Source: Bacteroidota bacterium
GTDB lineage: Bacteria > Bacteroidota > Bacteroidia > Bacteroidales > FEN-979
DNA: 9,651 nt
NCBI GenBank assembly: GCA_026391755.1
Contig: JAPLDN010000167.1
Coordinates: forward strand, 1 to 9,651
Direction of reading: 5' to 3'
This document shows, piece after piece, positions 1-6,219 of this stretch. The position numbers were made by a program, and so were the translations under genes. Within the stretch, counting starts at the first letter, position 1; each line of letters begins with the position of its first letter. The notes under the pieces were generated by a model. That model had not been told where the DNA came from. It made no database searches and saw nothing but the letters and a program-made list of their open reading frames with translations.

Positions 1-1
1 C

Positions 2-931
2 AGGGTCATTATTCAATATAAACTGAATATTGTAAAGCAACACCCGGAATCGTTTGTGGCTTTTATGATAAATATCATGAAAGAACCTGAAATTCCAGAG
101 ATCCCTACCCTTCCGAATGGCCGCAAGGACTCCACTTTTGCATACAGGTATTACAGGAATCACTTTTGGGACGATGTAAGTTTTACTGATGACCGGTCTT
201 TACGCACACCTGTATTTCACTCTAAACTCGTGAAGTATTTCGATAAAGTACTTCTGCAGCTGCCTGATACAATAATTAGCGAAGCTGATTTTCTTATTGA
301 GAAATCGAGGATCAACCCTGAAATGTTTAAATATATGGTCTGGTTTATCACCCGTCAGTACGAAAATTCCGAGATCATGGGGTTTGACAAGATTTTCGTG
401 CATGTTGTCAACAAATATTATGTAACGGGCCAAACCACCTGGGTGGATGAAACTGTAAAAAAGGAGATTATAAAAAAAGCAGCCAGGATGGAGTCGCTTC
501 TGATTGGGAAACGCCCCCCGAACATGATCATGCAGGACACCAGCCTGCAGCTTGTTTCAATGTATAATATAAATGCCAGGATTCTGCTGATTCTATTCTG
601 GGATCCTGACTGCGGAAATTGTGCTCAGGAAATACCCAAGCTGAAGGACTTTTATGATAAAAGCCGGATAAAATACGGCCTGGAGATCTTTGCCGTTTGT
701 TCGGATTCATCACTGGTTAAGATGAAAAGCTACATTAAAAAGAAGAATATGAGCTGGATCAATGTTAATGGTCCGCGCACGCTGACCGGGGAGTTCCATG
801 GACAGTACGACATTATTTCAACCCCGGTTATCTATATTCTCAACGAGCAGAAGGAGATCATCGCCAAAAGACTCGCCGTTGAACAGATCGAGAAATTTCT
901 TGAGAATTATTACAGGAAGAAGGACAGGTAA
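2..931 (+). CDS. Thioredoxin-like (TlpA-type, DUF5106-like) protein, 5' end outside window
   Basis: This is the C-terminal 309 codons of a plus-strand gene. The frame is open from base 2 to the TAA at 929-931, so the true start and any signal peptide lie outside the window. The last ~140 residues form a thioredoxin fold: a hydrophobic strand (ARILLILFWDPDCGNC) carries a CxxC redox motif, CGNC, at bases 611-622, followed by QEIPKL. A cis-proline loop, ISTPVIYIL, lies about 70 residues later. The preceding ~165 residues (containing YRYYRNHFWDDV and RSLRTPVFHSKL) resemble the DUF5106-type helical region that precedes TlpA-like domains in Bacteroidetes. Family members are usually exported lipoproteins or periplasmic thiol-disulfide oxidoreductases. 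That location is inferred here, because the N-terminus is missing. The gene converges on rplT. The thioredoxin domain is secure; the physiological substrate is unknown. Confidence 0.85.
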   Translation, partial: RVIIQYKLNIVKQHPESFVAFMINIMKEPEIPEIPTLPNGRKDSTFAYRYYRNHFWDDVSFTDDRSLRTPVFHSKLVKYFDKVLLQLPDTIISEADFLIEKSRINPEMFKYMVWFITRQYENSEIMGFDKIFVHVVNKYYVTGQTTWVDETVKKEIIKKAARMESLLIGKRPPNMIMQDTSLQLVSMYNINARILLILFWDPDCGNCAQEIPKLKDFYDKSRIKYGLEIFAVCSDSSLVKMKSYIKKKNMSWINVNGPRTLTGEFHGQYDIISTPVIYILNEQKEIIAKRLAVEQIEKFLENYYRKKDR

Positions 932-963
932 AAAAAAAGCGCCTTGTGCAGGCGCCCTTTTCT
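931..963. terminator. Bidirectional intrinsic terminator between convergent genes
   Basis: A 6-bp perfect stem, GCGCCT (939-944) / AGGCGC (950-955) with a 5-nt loop, is flanked by eight A's on the left and CCTTTTCT on the right. Read on the plus strand it gives a modest U-tract just after the thioredoxin-like gene's stop codon. Read on the minus strand it gives a strong run of eight U's downstream of rplT. It therefore most likely ends transcription of the thrS-infC-rpmI-rplT operon and also of the gene arriving from the left. The structure is seen directly; its activity is inferred. Confidence 0.8.
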
Positions 964-976
964 GTTATTTATTTTC

Positions 977-1324
977 CTACTTGTTGATTTCTTCAACAAT
1001 AGCTTTAAACGCTTCGGGATGATTCATTGCGAGGTCGGCAAGTGTCTTACGGTTCAGGGCAATATTGTTTTCAGCAAGTTTTCCCATAAAAACCGAATAT
1101 GATAATCCAAACTGGCGGACACCTGCATTGATACGAGTGATCCACAGACCGCGGAAGTTCCTTTTCTTTGTACGGCGGTCGCGGTAAGCATAGCCCAGTC
1201 CTTTCTCAACCGAGTTTTTAGCTACGGTCAGAACATTTTTCCTTCTTCCAAATTGCCCCTTAGCTTGTTTAAGGACCTTTTTCCTTCTGGCCCTGGAGGC
1301 AACTGCATTTACTGATCTTGGCAT
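977..1324 (-). CDS. rplT: 50S ribosomal protein bL20
   Basis: The 115-residue product has the normal bL20 length. It shows the conserved basic N-terminal arm (MPRSVNAVASRARRKK, then GQFGRRKN), the central YAYRDRR...RNFRGLWITRINA stretch, and the C-terminal globular part ending in LNRKTLADLA. bL20 is an early-assembly 23S rRNA-binding protein of the large subunit. In several bacteria it also represses translation of its own operon. It is the last gene of thrS-infC-rpmI-rplT, 72 bases after rpmI, and is followed by the shared terminator. The ATG is preceded by an A-rich leader with no Shine-Dalgarno sequence, which is usual for highly expressed Bacteroidetes genes. The identity is very secure. 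Confidence 0.98.
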   Translation of the reverse strand: MPRSVNAVASRARRKKVLKQAKGQFGRRKNVLTVAKNSVEKGLGYAYRDRRTKKRNFRGLWITRINAGVRQFGLSYSVFMGKLAENNIALNRKTLADLAMNHPEAFKAIVEEINK

Positions 1325-1396
1325 CTTTTTACATTTTTTTGCATCAGCGTCCCTTTTCTACAGAGATCTTAAAGCTGGTTGCAAGTTAGACATAAT

Positions 1397-1591
1397 TTAA
1401 TTTTGAAGCATTTCCCTTACATTAGCTGCATCAGCCTTGTCAACGAGGGTTGAATACGTAAGATTACGTTTCCGTTTCGTTGACTTTTTGGTCAGGATGT
1501 GGCTTTTGAAAGCATGCTTTCTCTTGATTTTTCCGGTACCGGTCAATGTGAACCGTTTTTTTGCGCCGGATTTCGACTTCATTTTTGGCAT
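1397..1591 (-). CDS. rpmI: 50S ribosomal protein bL35
   Basis: This 64-residue, very basic protein has the hallmark bL35 opening MPKMKSKSGAKKRF, followed by the TGTGKIKRKHAFKSHIL and KSTKRKRNL segments. Length and sequence are full and typical. bL35 is a small 23S rRNA-binding protein of the large subunit. The next ATG, two codons into the protein, is less likely as the start because homologues begin with MPK. There is no Shine-Dalgarno sequence; the leader is AT-rich and consists almost entirely of TTTACGA-type heptamer repeats reaching to within 10 bases of the start codon. Its normal upstream partner infC is truncated by these repeats, so any translational coupling or bL20 control element normally found at this junction has been replaced. 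Confidence 0.97.
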   Translation of the reverse strand: MPKMKSKSGAKKRFTLTGTGKIKRKHAFKSHILTKKSTKRKRNLTYSTLVDKADAANVREMLQN

Positions 1592-1601
1592 CTGATTGTT
1601 A

Positions 1602-1657
1602 TTTACGATTTACGATTTACGAATTACGATTTACGATTTGATGTACGAGGTACATAT
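1602..1657. repeat. TTTACGA heptamer tandem repeat with degenerate tail
   Basis: Five in-register 7-bp units occupy 1602-1636. Four are exact TTTACGA and the fourth in order (1623-1629) is ATTACGA. Three degenerate units in the same register follow: TTTGATG, TACGAGG and TACATAT. The tail contains a small inverted repeat, ATGTAC-GAG-GTACAT (1641-1655). The block lies directly upstream of rpmI on its transcribed side and adjoins the CATTACT array after a 6-base spacer. It shares the 7-bp period of the other repeats in this window but has a different unit sequence. Confidence 0.9.
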
Positions 1658-1663
1658 TATGTT

Positions 1664-1774
1664 CATTACTCATTACTCATTACTCATTACTCATTACTCA
1701 TTACTCATTACTCATTACTCATTACTCATTACTCATTACTCATTACTCATTACTCATTACTCATTACTCATTAC
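1664..1774. repeat. Perfect CATTACT heptamer tandem array, 15.9 copies
   Basis: Fifteen consecutive exact copies of CATTACT run from 1664 to 1768, followed by six bases of a sixteenth (1769-1774). No mismatch is present. On the sense strand of the operon the unit reads AGTAATG. The last partial copy contains the stop codon (bases 1771-1773) of the shortened infC frame, so the array starts exactly where IF3 coding sequence is lost. Perfect identity over 111 bases suggests recent expansion or active homogenisation. It could equally mark a site prone to assembly error. Confidence 0.97.
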
Positions 1775-2166
1775 ACTTTGGCCCCTTCTTTCAGGAATTT
1801 GATTGCATGATTCAGTTTGAAATTGAAATCATGGTCATCGGTATTCGGTCCAAGACGGATTTCCTTAATAACGATCTTAGCCGTTTTGGCTTTCATTTCC
1901 TTTTGTTTCTTCTTCAGCTCATAAAGGAATTTCTTATAGTCCACAACCTTGCAAACTGGTGGGTTTGCAGTCGGGGATATTTCAACCAGGTCAAGACCGA
2001 TATTTTCTGCAATATTCAGAGCCTCCCTTAGGTTATAGATTCCCGGCGTTATGTTCTCGCCAACCACACGCACAACCGGGGATTTGATGTTCTGGTTGAT
2101 ATTGTGGAGATCCTCCTTTTTTTGCGGCCTGGTGAACCTTCTTGGATGTTGATAAGGTGTTGCTAT
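1771..2166 (-). CDS. infC: Translation initiation factor IF-3, C-terminally truncated
   Basis: IF3 binds the 30S subunit, prevents premature 50S joining and checks start-codon choice. Read from the proposed AUA start, the product is 131 residues; the family usually has about 170-200. The N-terminal domain (HNINQNIKSPVVRVVGENI, LREALNIAE, LDLVEISPTANPPVCKVVDY) and the basic linker helix (KKFLYELKKKQKEMKAK) are intact. The first strand and helix of the C-terminal domain (KEIRLGPNTDDHDFNFKLNH...FLKEGAKV) are also present. Coding then stops at TAA inside the CATTACT array, and the conserved remainder (the FRGRE-type region and the C-terminal basic tail) is absent in all frames. A GTG at 2071-2073 would give a shorter product, but the upstream residues MATPYQHPRRF...RPQKKED look like the usual Bacteroidetes IF3 N-terminus. 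It could be a pseudogene, an assembly artefact, or a real N-domain-only protein. Confidence 0.85.
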   Translation of the reverse strand: MATPYQHPRRFTRPQKKEDLHNINQNIKSPVVRVVGENITPGIYNLREALNIAENIGLDLVEISPTANPPVCKVVDYKKFLYELKKKQKEMKAKTAKIVIKEIRLGPNTDDHDFNFKLNHAIKFLKEGAKV

Positions 2167-2180
2167 ATTTCCTCCTTTTT
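2164..2180 (-). promoter_or_regulatory. Strong Shine-Dalgarno sequence and AUA start of infC
   Basis: On the minus strand the sequence reads AAAAAGGAGGAAATATA, with a full GGAGG (2171-2175) four bases before an ATA codon that opens the IF3 frame. The frame has a stop codon at 2179-2181, just upstream, and contains no ATG, so a non-canonical start is forced. E. coli infC uses AUU and is autoregulated because IF3 rejects such codons; AUA here would be an analogous arrangement. A perfect Shine-Dalgarno sequence is unusual next to the A-rich leaders of rpmI and rplT. The exact start residue is inferred, not proven. Confidence 0.65.
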
Positions 2181-2194
2181 ATGCGATTAATAAT

Positions 2195-2232
2195 AGCCAT
2201 GAGCCATAAGCCAAGAGTGATGAGTGATCACT
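2195..2232. repeat. Degenerate AGYNATG-type heptamer run in the thrS-infC gap
   Basis: Five consecutive 7-bp units in one register can be read on the plus strand: AGCCATG, AGCCATA, AGCCAAG, AGTGATG and AGTGATC, followed by ACT. The last two units form part of a 10-bp palindrome, AGTGATCACT (2223-2232), that abuts the thrS stop codon. The units differ from the AGTAATG form of the large array by only one to three bases, and lie on the opposite strand to it. They fill most of the short gap between thrS and infC. Confidence 0.7.
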
Positions 2233-4176
2233 TTAGTTTATTTCGCCCAGTTCTTTATTGACTTCGTCTTTTATAAAATTAATAAAATCTTCAACTTTCT
2301 GCGGACCAAGGTCTCCCTGTCCGTGTTTACGCACCGAAACGCTGCCTTCAGATTCTTCCCTCTCTCCTACTACCAGCATAAACGGCACCTTAGAAAGTTC
2401 AGCATCACGTATCTTCTTGCCGGCCTTTTCGTTACGGTCGTCAATCCGTGCACGAATTTCGGAATTATCCAGCAAATTCAAAACTTTTTTTGCATAATCA
2501 GTATATTTCTCACTGATTGGCAGTATGATAGCCTGATCCGGGGTCAGCCACAATGGGAAATTCCCGGCTGTATGTTCCAAAAGCACGGCAACAAAGCGTT
2601 CCATTGAACCAAATGGGGCACGATGTATCATCACAGGGCGATGCTTCTGGTTATCTGCTCCAATATATTCCAATTCAAACCGCTCCGGCAGGTTATAGTC
2701 GACCTGGATTGTGCCAAGCTGCCATTTCCTTCCCAGGGCATCCTTGACCATAAAATCCATTTTGGGGCCGTAGAATGCTGCCTCTCCGGGTACTATCACG
2801 GTATTCAGATTACATTCGGCTGCAACTTCAAGGATGGCCGACTCAGCTTTCTCCCAATTTTCGTCGGACCCGATATATTTCTCTTTGTTTTTTGTGTCGC
2901 GTAGCGAAATCTGTACTATAAAATCTTTAAAATCGAGAGCTTTAAAAATTAGCATAACTATATCCATTACTCCCTTGAACTCATCCTTAACCTGTTCCGG
3001 TGTACAGAAAATATGAGCATCGTCCTGAGTAAATCCGCGCACACGAGTAAGCCCGTGAAGTTCCCCGCTTTGTTCATAGCGGTATACAGTGCCGAATTCG
3101 GCAAGCCTTACAGGCAGGTCCCGGTAGGAACGCGGCTTATGTTTATATATCTCACAATGGTGAGGACAGTTCATAGGTTTAAGAAAGAACTCTTCGCCCG
3201 GAACCGGGGTCGAGATCGGCCTGAAAGAACTTTCACCGTATTTCTGAAAATGGCCTGATGTTTTATACAGCTCAACATTACCGATATGGGGGCATATCAC
3301 AGGTTCATATCCGGCTTTCTTCTGAACTTTTTTCAGGAACATTTCAAGACGTTCACGAAGCTGGGCGCCACGTGGCAGCCATAGCGGGAGTCCAAGTCCG
3401 ACCTTCTGGGAGAAAGTAAACAATTCCAGCTCTTTCCCCAGTTTGCGATGGTCGCGTTTTTTGGCTTCTTCGAGCAAGACCATATATTCTTCAAGTTCCT
3501 TTTGCTTAGGAAACGTAATCCCGTAAATACGTGTAAGTTGTTTGCGTGTCTCATCACCGCGCCAGTATGCTCCGGCTACATTCACAAGTTTTACAGCCTT
3601 AATGAAACTGGTATCGGGAAGATGCGGACCCCTGCAGAGATCAGTAAAACGGCCTGATTCATAAAAAGTGATTTCCCCGTCGGCAAGGTCAGTTATCAGT
3701 TCGATCTTATACTCGTCGCCTTTCCTGGTAAAATAATCTATTGCTGAGGATTTAGCAACCTCTTTCCTTATGAATGCCTGTTTCTCTTTTGCAAGCTCAA
3801 GGATCTTTGCCTCGATTTTTGGAAAATCTTCGGATGAGATCGTAAGGTCTCCGAAGTCAATATCGTAGTAAAACCCATTCTCAATGTCGGGACCAATACC
3901 GAATTTCACTCCGGGATAAAGCTGTTCAATAGCTTCTGCCATCAAATGGGCTGATGAATGCCACATTGCTGATTTTCCCTCAGTATCGTTCCAGGTAAGA
4001 AGTTTCAGGGTGGAATCGGAGGTAATGGGTCTCGTGGCATCCCAGACCTCGTTATTAACTTTTGCAGCCAGCACATTGCGCGCCAGTCCTTCGCTAATAC
4101 TTTTCGCAACTTCCAGCCCGGTGACACCTTTAGGGTATTCTTTTATGGAACCGTCTGGCAAAGTTATATGGATCAT
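2233..4176 (-). CDS. thrS: Threonyl-tRNA synthetase
   Basis: The 647-residue product has the full four-part class II ThrRS architecture and charges tRNA-Thr with threonine in the cytoplasm. An N-terminal TGS domain (about 1-62) is followed by the editing domain. Its metal/catalytic residues are visible as HSSAH (H73, H77) and CRGPH (C181, H185), which hydrolyse mischarged Ser-tRNA-Thr. The catalytic core (about 245-540) contains motif 2 (FGTVYRYEQSGELHGLTRVR) and motif 3 (IHRAPFGSMER). The three zinc ligands are C337 (KPMNCPHH), H388 (DDAHIF) and H518 (MIHRAP). The C-terminal ~100 residues are the anticodon-binding domain. The ATG has an AGAGG sequence 8 bases upstream. It heads the thrS-infC-rpmI-rplT operon. 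No lesion is seen, so editing and aminoacylation should both be intact. Confidence 0.98.
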   Translation of the reverse strand: MIHITLPDGSIKEYPKGVTGLEVAKSISEGLARNVLAAKVNNEVWDATRPITSDSTLKLLTWNDTEGKSAMWHSSAHLMAEAIEQLYPGVKFGIGPDIENGFYYDIDFGDLTISSEDFPKIEAKILELAKEKQAFIRKEVAKSSAIDYFTRKGDEYKIELITDLADGEITFYESGRFTDLCRGPHLPDTSFIKAVKLVNVAGAYWRGDETRKQLTRIYGITFPKQKELEEYMVLLEEAKKRDHRKLGKELELFTFSQKVGLGLPLWLPRGAQLRERLEMFLKKVQKKAGYEPVICPHIGNVELYKTSGHFQKYGESSFRPISTPVPGEEFFLKPMNCPHHCEIYKHKPRSYRDLPVRLAEFGTVYRYEQSGELHGLTRVRGFTQDDAHIFCTPEQVKDEFKGVMDIVMLIFKALDFKDFIVQISLRDTKNKEKYIGSDENWEKAESAILEVAAECNLNTVIVPGEAAFYGPKMDFMVKDALGRKWQLGTIQVDYNLPERFELEYIGADNQKHRPVMIHRAPFGSMERFVAVLLEHTAGNFPLWLTPDQAIILPISEKYTDYAKKVLNLLDNSEIRARIDDRNEKAGKKIRDAELSKVPFMLVVGEREESEGSVSVRKHGQGDLGPQKVEDFINFIKDEVNKELGEIN

Positions 4177-4203
4177 TACTATACCTCTGTCAAATTAGGG
4201 GTG

Positions 4204-4234
4204 CAAAATTACAAATAATATAGGAAACCACAAA
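4204..4234 (-). promoter_or_regulatory. Bacteroidetes-type promoter for thrS operon
   Basis: On the minus strand a TTTG (-33 element, 4231-4234) is followed after exactly 19 bases by TAATTTTG (-7 element, 4204-4211). This is an exact match to the Bacteroidetes primary sigma consensus TTTG-N19-TAnnTTTG. Transcription would begin about 7 bases downstream, near 4197, leaving a leader of only about 20 nucleotides before the thrS ATG. That is too short for a T-box or other leader attenuator. It sits in the 87-base gap after the OmpA-family gene, where I see no clear hairpin terminator. Promoter activity is inferred from the sequence match. Confidence 0.7.
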
Positions 4235-4263
4235 GTAATGATTCAATTATATATTTGGGAGAC

Positions 4264-6219
4264 TTATAATATCCCTACAATCCTGAACTCGGTCCTCCTG
4301 TTATTAGCCCGGCCCTGCTCTGATTCATTACTGTCAACCGGGCGTGTCAATCCAAATCCGGCATAACTAAGCCTTTGTTCAGCAACGCCGTTCGCTATCA
4401 GATAATCGTATACCGCTTTAGCCCTGTTTCTCGACAATTCGATGTTATGTGCCGGGGTTCCCACATTATCGGTATGGCCGCTGAGTTCCACTTTTATCCC
4501 TGGATTTTTATTCATCAGTTCAAGTAATTTCCTGAGCTCTCCCAAAGATTCGGGTTTAAGAACATATTTATCAGTGTCGAAGAAAATATTTCTCAGCACA
4601 ATGAATTCCCCTGATTTAATAGGCTTCAACCCGATGTTCTTTATAAAGGGTTTGTTCGCAACCAGAAGGCCTTTCAGTGAGAAATTATCCGAATAAAAGA
4701 GATAGCCGTCTTCGGAAACGTTAAGGCCATAATCCTTATCAATCGGCAATACAAGCATGAACTCACCATTTACAGGATCAGAGACTGATGCGGCAACGAT
4801 CTTGCCATCGCTAAGGTCAGACAGTTCAAAGCGCGCCTGAAGCCGTTTCTTTGTTTCACTGTCGAATACAATACCTTTAAAATAGGTCGAGGGCACTGGG
4901 CCTGCTTCTTTATACAAAGGGAACTGGTATATATCCTGCCGTCCTTTTCCGCCAAATTTGTCGGATGATATATATGCTTTATCCCCTCTTGAATTTACTA
5001 CAAGCACCATCTCATCCGAAAAGGTGTTGATCGGAAAACCCAGGTTAACCGCCTTGCTCCATGTATTATCGGGCTTTCTGCGGGAGTAAAACAGGTCGTA
5101 TCCACCCATCCCCGGGTGACCTTTGGATGAGAAGTACAGAGTTTGTCCGTCGCCATGGATAAAAGGCGCCATCTCCTCAAAAGCTGTATTGATTGAATCA
5201 CCAAGGTTTACGGGTTCGGTCCAGCTTCCATCGGCACTCAGTTCGGTTTTCCAGATATCCGAACTTCCTTTTCCGCCCGGGCGTTTACTCGCGAAATACA
5301 GGGTTTTGCCATCTGAAGAAAAGCAAGGCTGGGAATCCCATGACGTGGAATTAACAGTGGGGCCAAGGTTTTCGGGCTCGGTCCATGTTCCTCCTGCCCT
5401 TTTCGCCCAATAAAGATCACAACTCCCAAGGCCATCCGGACGATCACATCCGGCAAAGAAGAGATACTGCCCGTCGGGTGAGATATTCAATGCTCCTTCA
5501 TTCCCCGAAGTATTAATTGGCCGGCCAAGGCTGATCGCGTTCCTCCAATGAGCGGAATCGGCTTTGATGGCCGAATAAAAATCTTCCTCATAGCCCCTGA
5601 GTTCGGGATTTTTTTCACTCCGGGGAATCTTCCTGGTAAAATACAATTTTTCCTCGTCGGTTGTGATACTGTTGATATATTCATCGTACCTGGTATTGAT
5701 ACTGTCGCCCAGGTTTACCGGCTCAAATGGAACCGGGTGCAAAGTTGCTGCAATCCCGAATCTTGCATTGGCAAGCTGGCTAGCAGCTTTTTTACGTTTG
5801 ATGTCGGGTACATTTTTCCCATCGAGATAAGTGGAAAAATCCATTTCAGCGTCACCGTATCTGCCAAGGAGAAGCTCCAGTGAGCCAATGATAAAATACA
5901 GATTGTTCGAGAAAAGGGGATTTATCCTGAGAACCTTCTTGTATTCATTAATGGCCTCAGAGGGTTTTTTAAGGTCCGAAAAAAGGTCTCCCTTCAGGAT
6001 CAGGGCTTCACAGAAATTCGAATCAGCCCTGAGCGCCTGGGTAACTTCAATTATAGCCAGGTTGTAATCACGTGCCTGGTATGCCTGCATCGCGGCAATA
6101 AATGCCTTTTCGGCTTTTTTATTGCCTGTGGATAATTTATTGCCTGCTTGCCGGGCGTAAGCACCCAAAGCAAGCAGCATGATGAAAAGGATGCAGGATG
6201 CAGGATGCAGGATTTTCAC
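4264..6219 (-). CDS. TPR / PD40 propeller / OmpA-family outer-membrane-associated protein (PorE-like architecture)
   Basis: The 651-residue product has a signal peptide (hydrophobic core ILFIMLLALGA, likely cut after AYA near residue 22). Next come TPR-like helices (about 35-135, e.g. AMQAYQARDYNLAIIEVTQAL). A PD40 beta-propeller (about 165-435) has five repeats of the NLGxxINT...ISPDGxxLYFAS...DIYW type. A carboxypeptidase-regulatory-like beta domain (about 445-530) precedes a C-terminal OmpA domain (about 537-651) with NIFFDTDKYVLKP, LSGHTDN, LSRNRAKAVYDYL and NRRTEF, which binds peptidoglycan in this family. The same order occurs in PorE of the Porphyromonas type IX secretion system, but Bacteroidetes carry many paralogues, so a secretion role is only possible. 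It starts at GTG, overlapping the queE stop as GTGA. Its signal-peptide codons consist partly of AGGATGC heptamers. Confidence 0.9.
   Translation of the reverse strand: MKILHPASCILFIMLLALGAYARQAGNKLSTGNKKAEKAFIAAMQAYQARDYNLAIIEVTQALRADSNFCEALILKGDLFSDLKKPSEAINEYKKVLRINPLFSNNLYFIIGSLELLLGRYGDAEMDFSTYLDGKNVPDIKRKKAASQLANARFGIAATLHPVPFEPVNLGDSINTRYDEYINSITTDEEKLYFTRKIPRSEKNPELRGYEEDFYSAIKADSAHWRNAISLGRPINTSGNEGALNISPDGQYLFFAGCDRPDGLGSCDLYWAKRAGGTWTEPENLGPTVNSTSWDSQPCFSSDGKTLYFASKRPGGKGSSDIWKTELSADGSWTEPVNLGDSINTAFEEMAPFIHGDGQTLYFSSKGHPGMGGYDLFYSRRKPDNTWSKAVNLGFPINTFSDEMVLVVNSRGDKAYISSDKFGGKGRQDIYQFPLYKEAGPVPSTYFKGIVFDSETKKRLQARFELSDLSDGKIVAASVSDPVNGEFMLVLPIDKDYGLNVSEDGYLFYSDNFSLKGLLVANKPFIKNIGLKPIKSGEFIVLRNIFFDTDKYVLKPESLGELRKLLELMNKNPGIKVELSGHTDNVGTPAHNIELSRNRAKAVYDYLIANGVAEQRLSYAGFGLTRPVDSNESEQGRANNRRTEFRIVGIL
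6188..6213. repeat. AGGATGC heptamer repeat inside signal-peptide codons
   Basis: Three exact AGGATGC units (6188-6208) are followed by AGGAT, giving 3.7 copies over 26 bases. On the coding strand the unit is GCATCCT and encodes the ILHPASCIL part of the OmpA-family protein's signal peptide, two codons after the GTG start. Seven is not a multiple of three, so gain or loss of one unit would shift the frame. Three units equal 21 bases, or seven residues, which preserves the frame. Confidence 0.85.

Noticed and set aside
1325..1396. Separate promoter or bL20 operator in the rpmI-rplT gap
   Set aside because: No TAnnTTTG box or convincing structure is visible by eye; a covariation analysis would be needed.
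1664..1774. CRISPR array
   Set aside because: The units are 7 bp and contiguous with no spacers, so this is a simple tandem repeat.
1596..1810. Two plus-strand open frames across the array, encoding repeated ITHYSLL-type peptides
   Set aside because: They are direct translations of the CATTACT and TTTACGA heptamers. The array lacks stops on that strand, so open frames are expected by chance. There is no family match or non-repeat coding sequence.
4177..4203. T-box or attenuator leader for thrS
   Set aside because: The predicted transcription start leaves only about 20 nucleotides of leader, and no T-box-like motif or terminator hairpin is visible.
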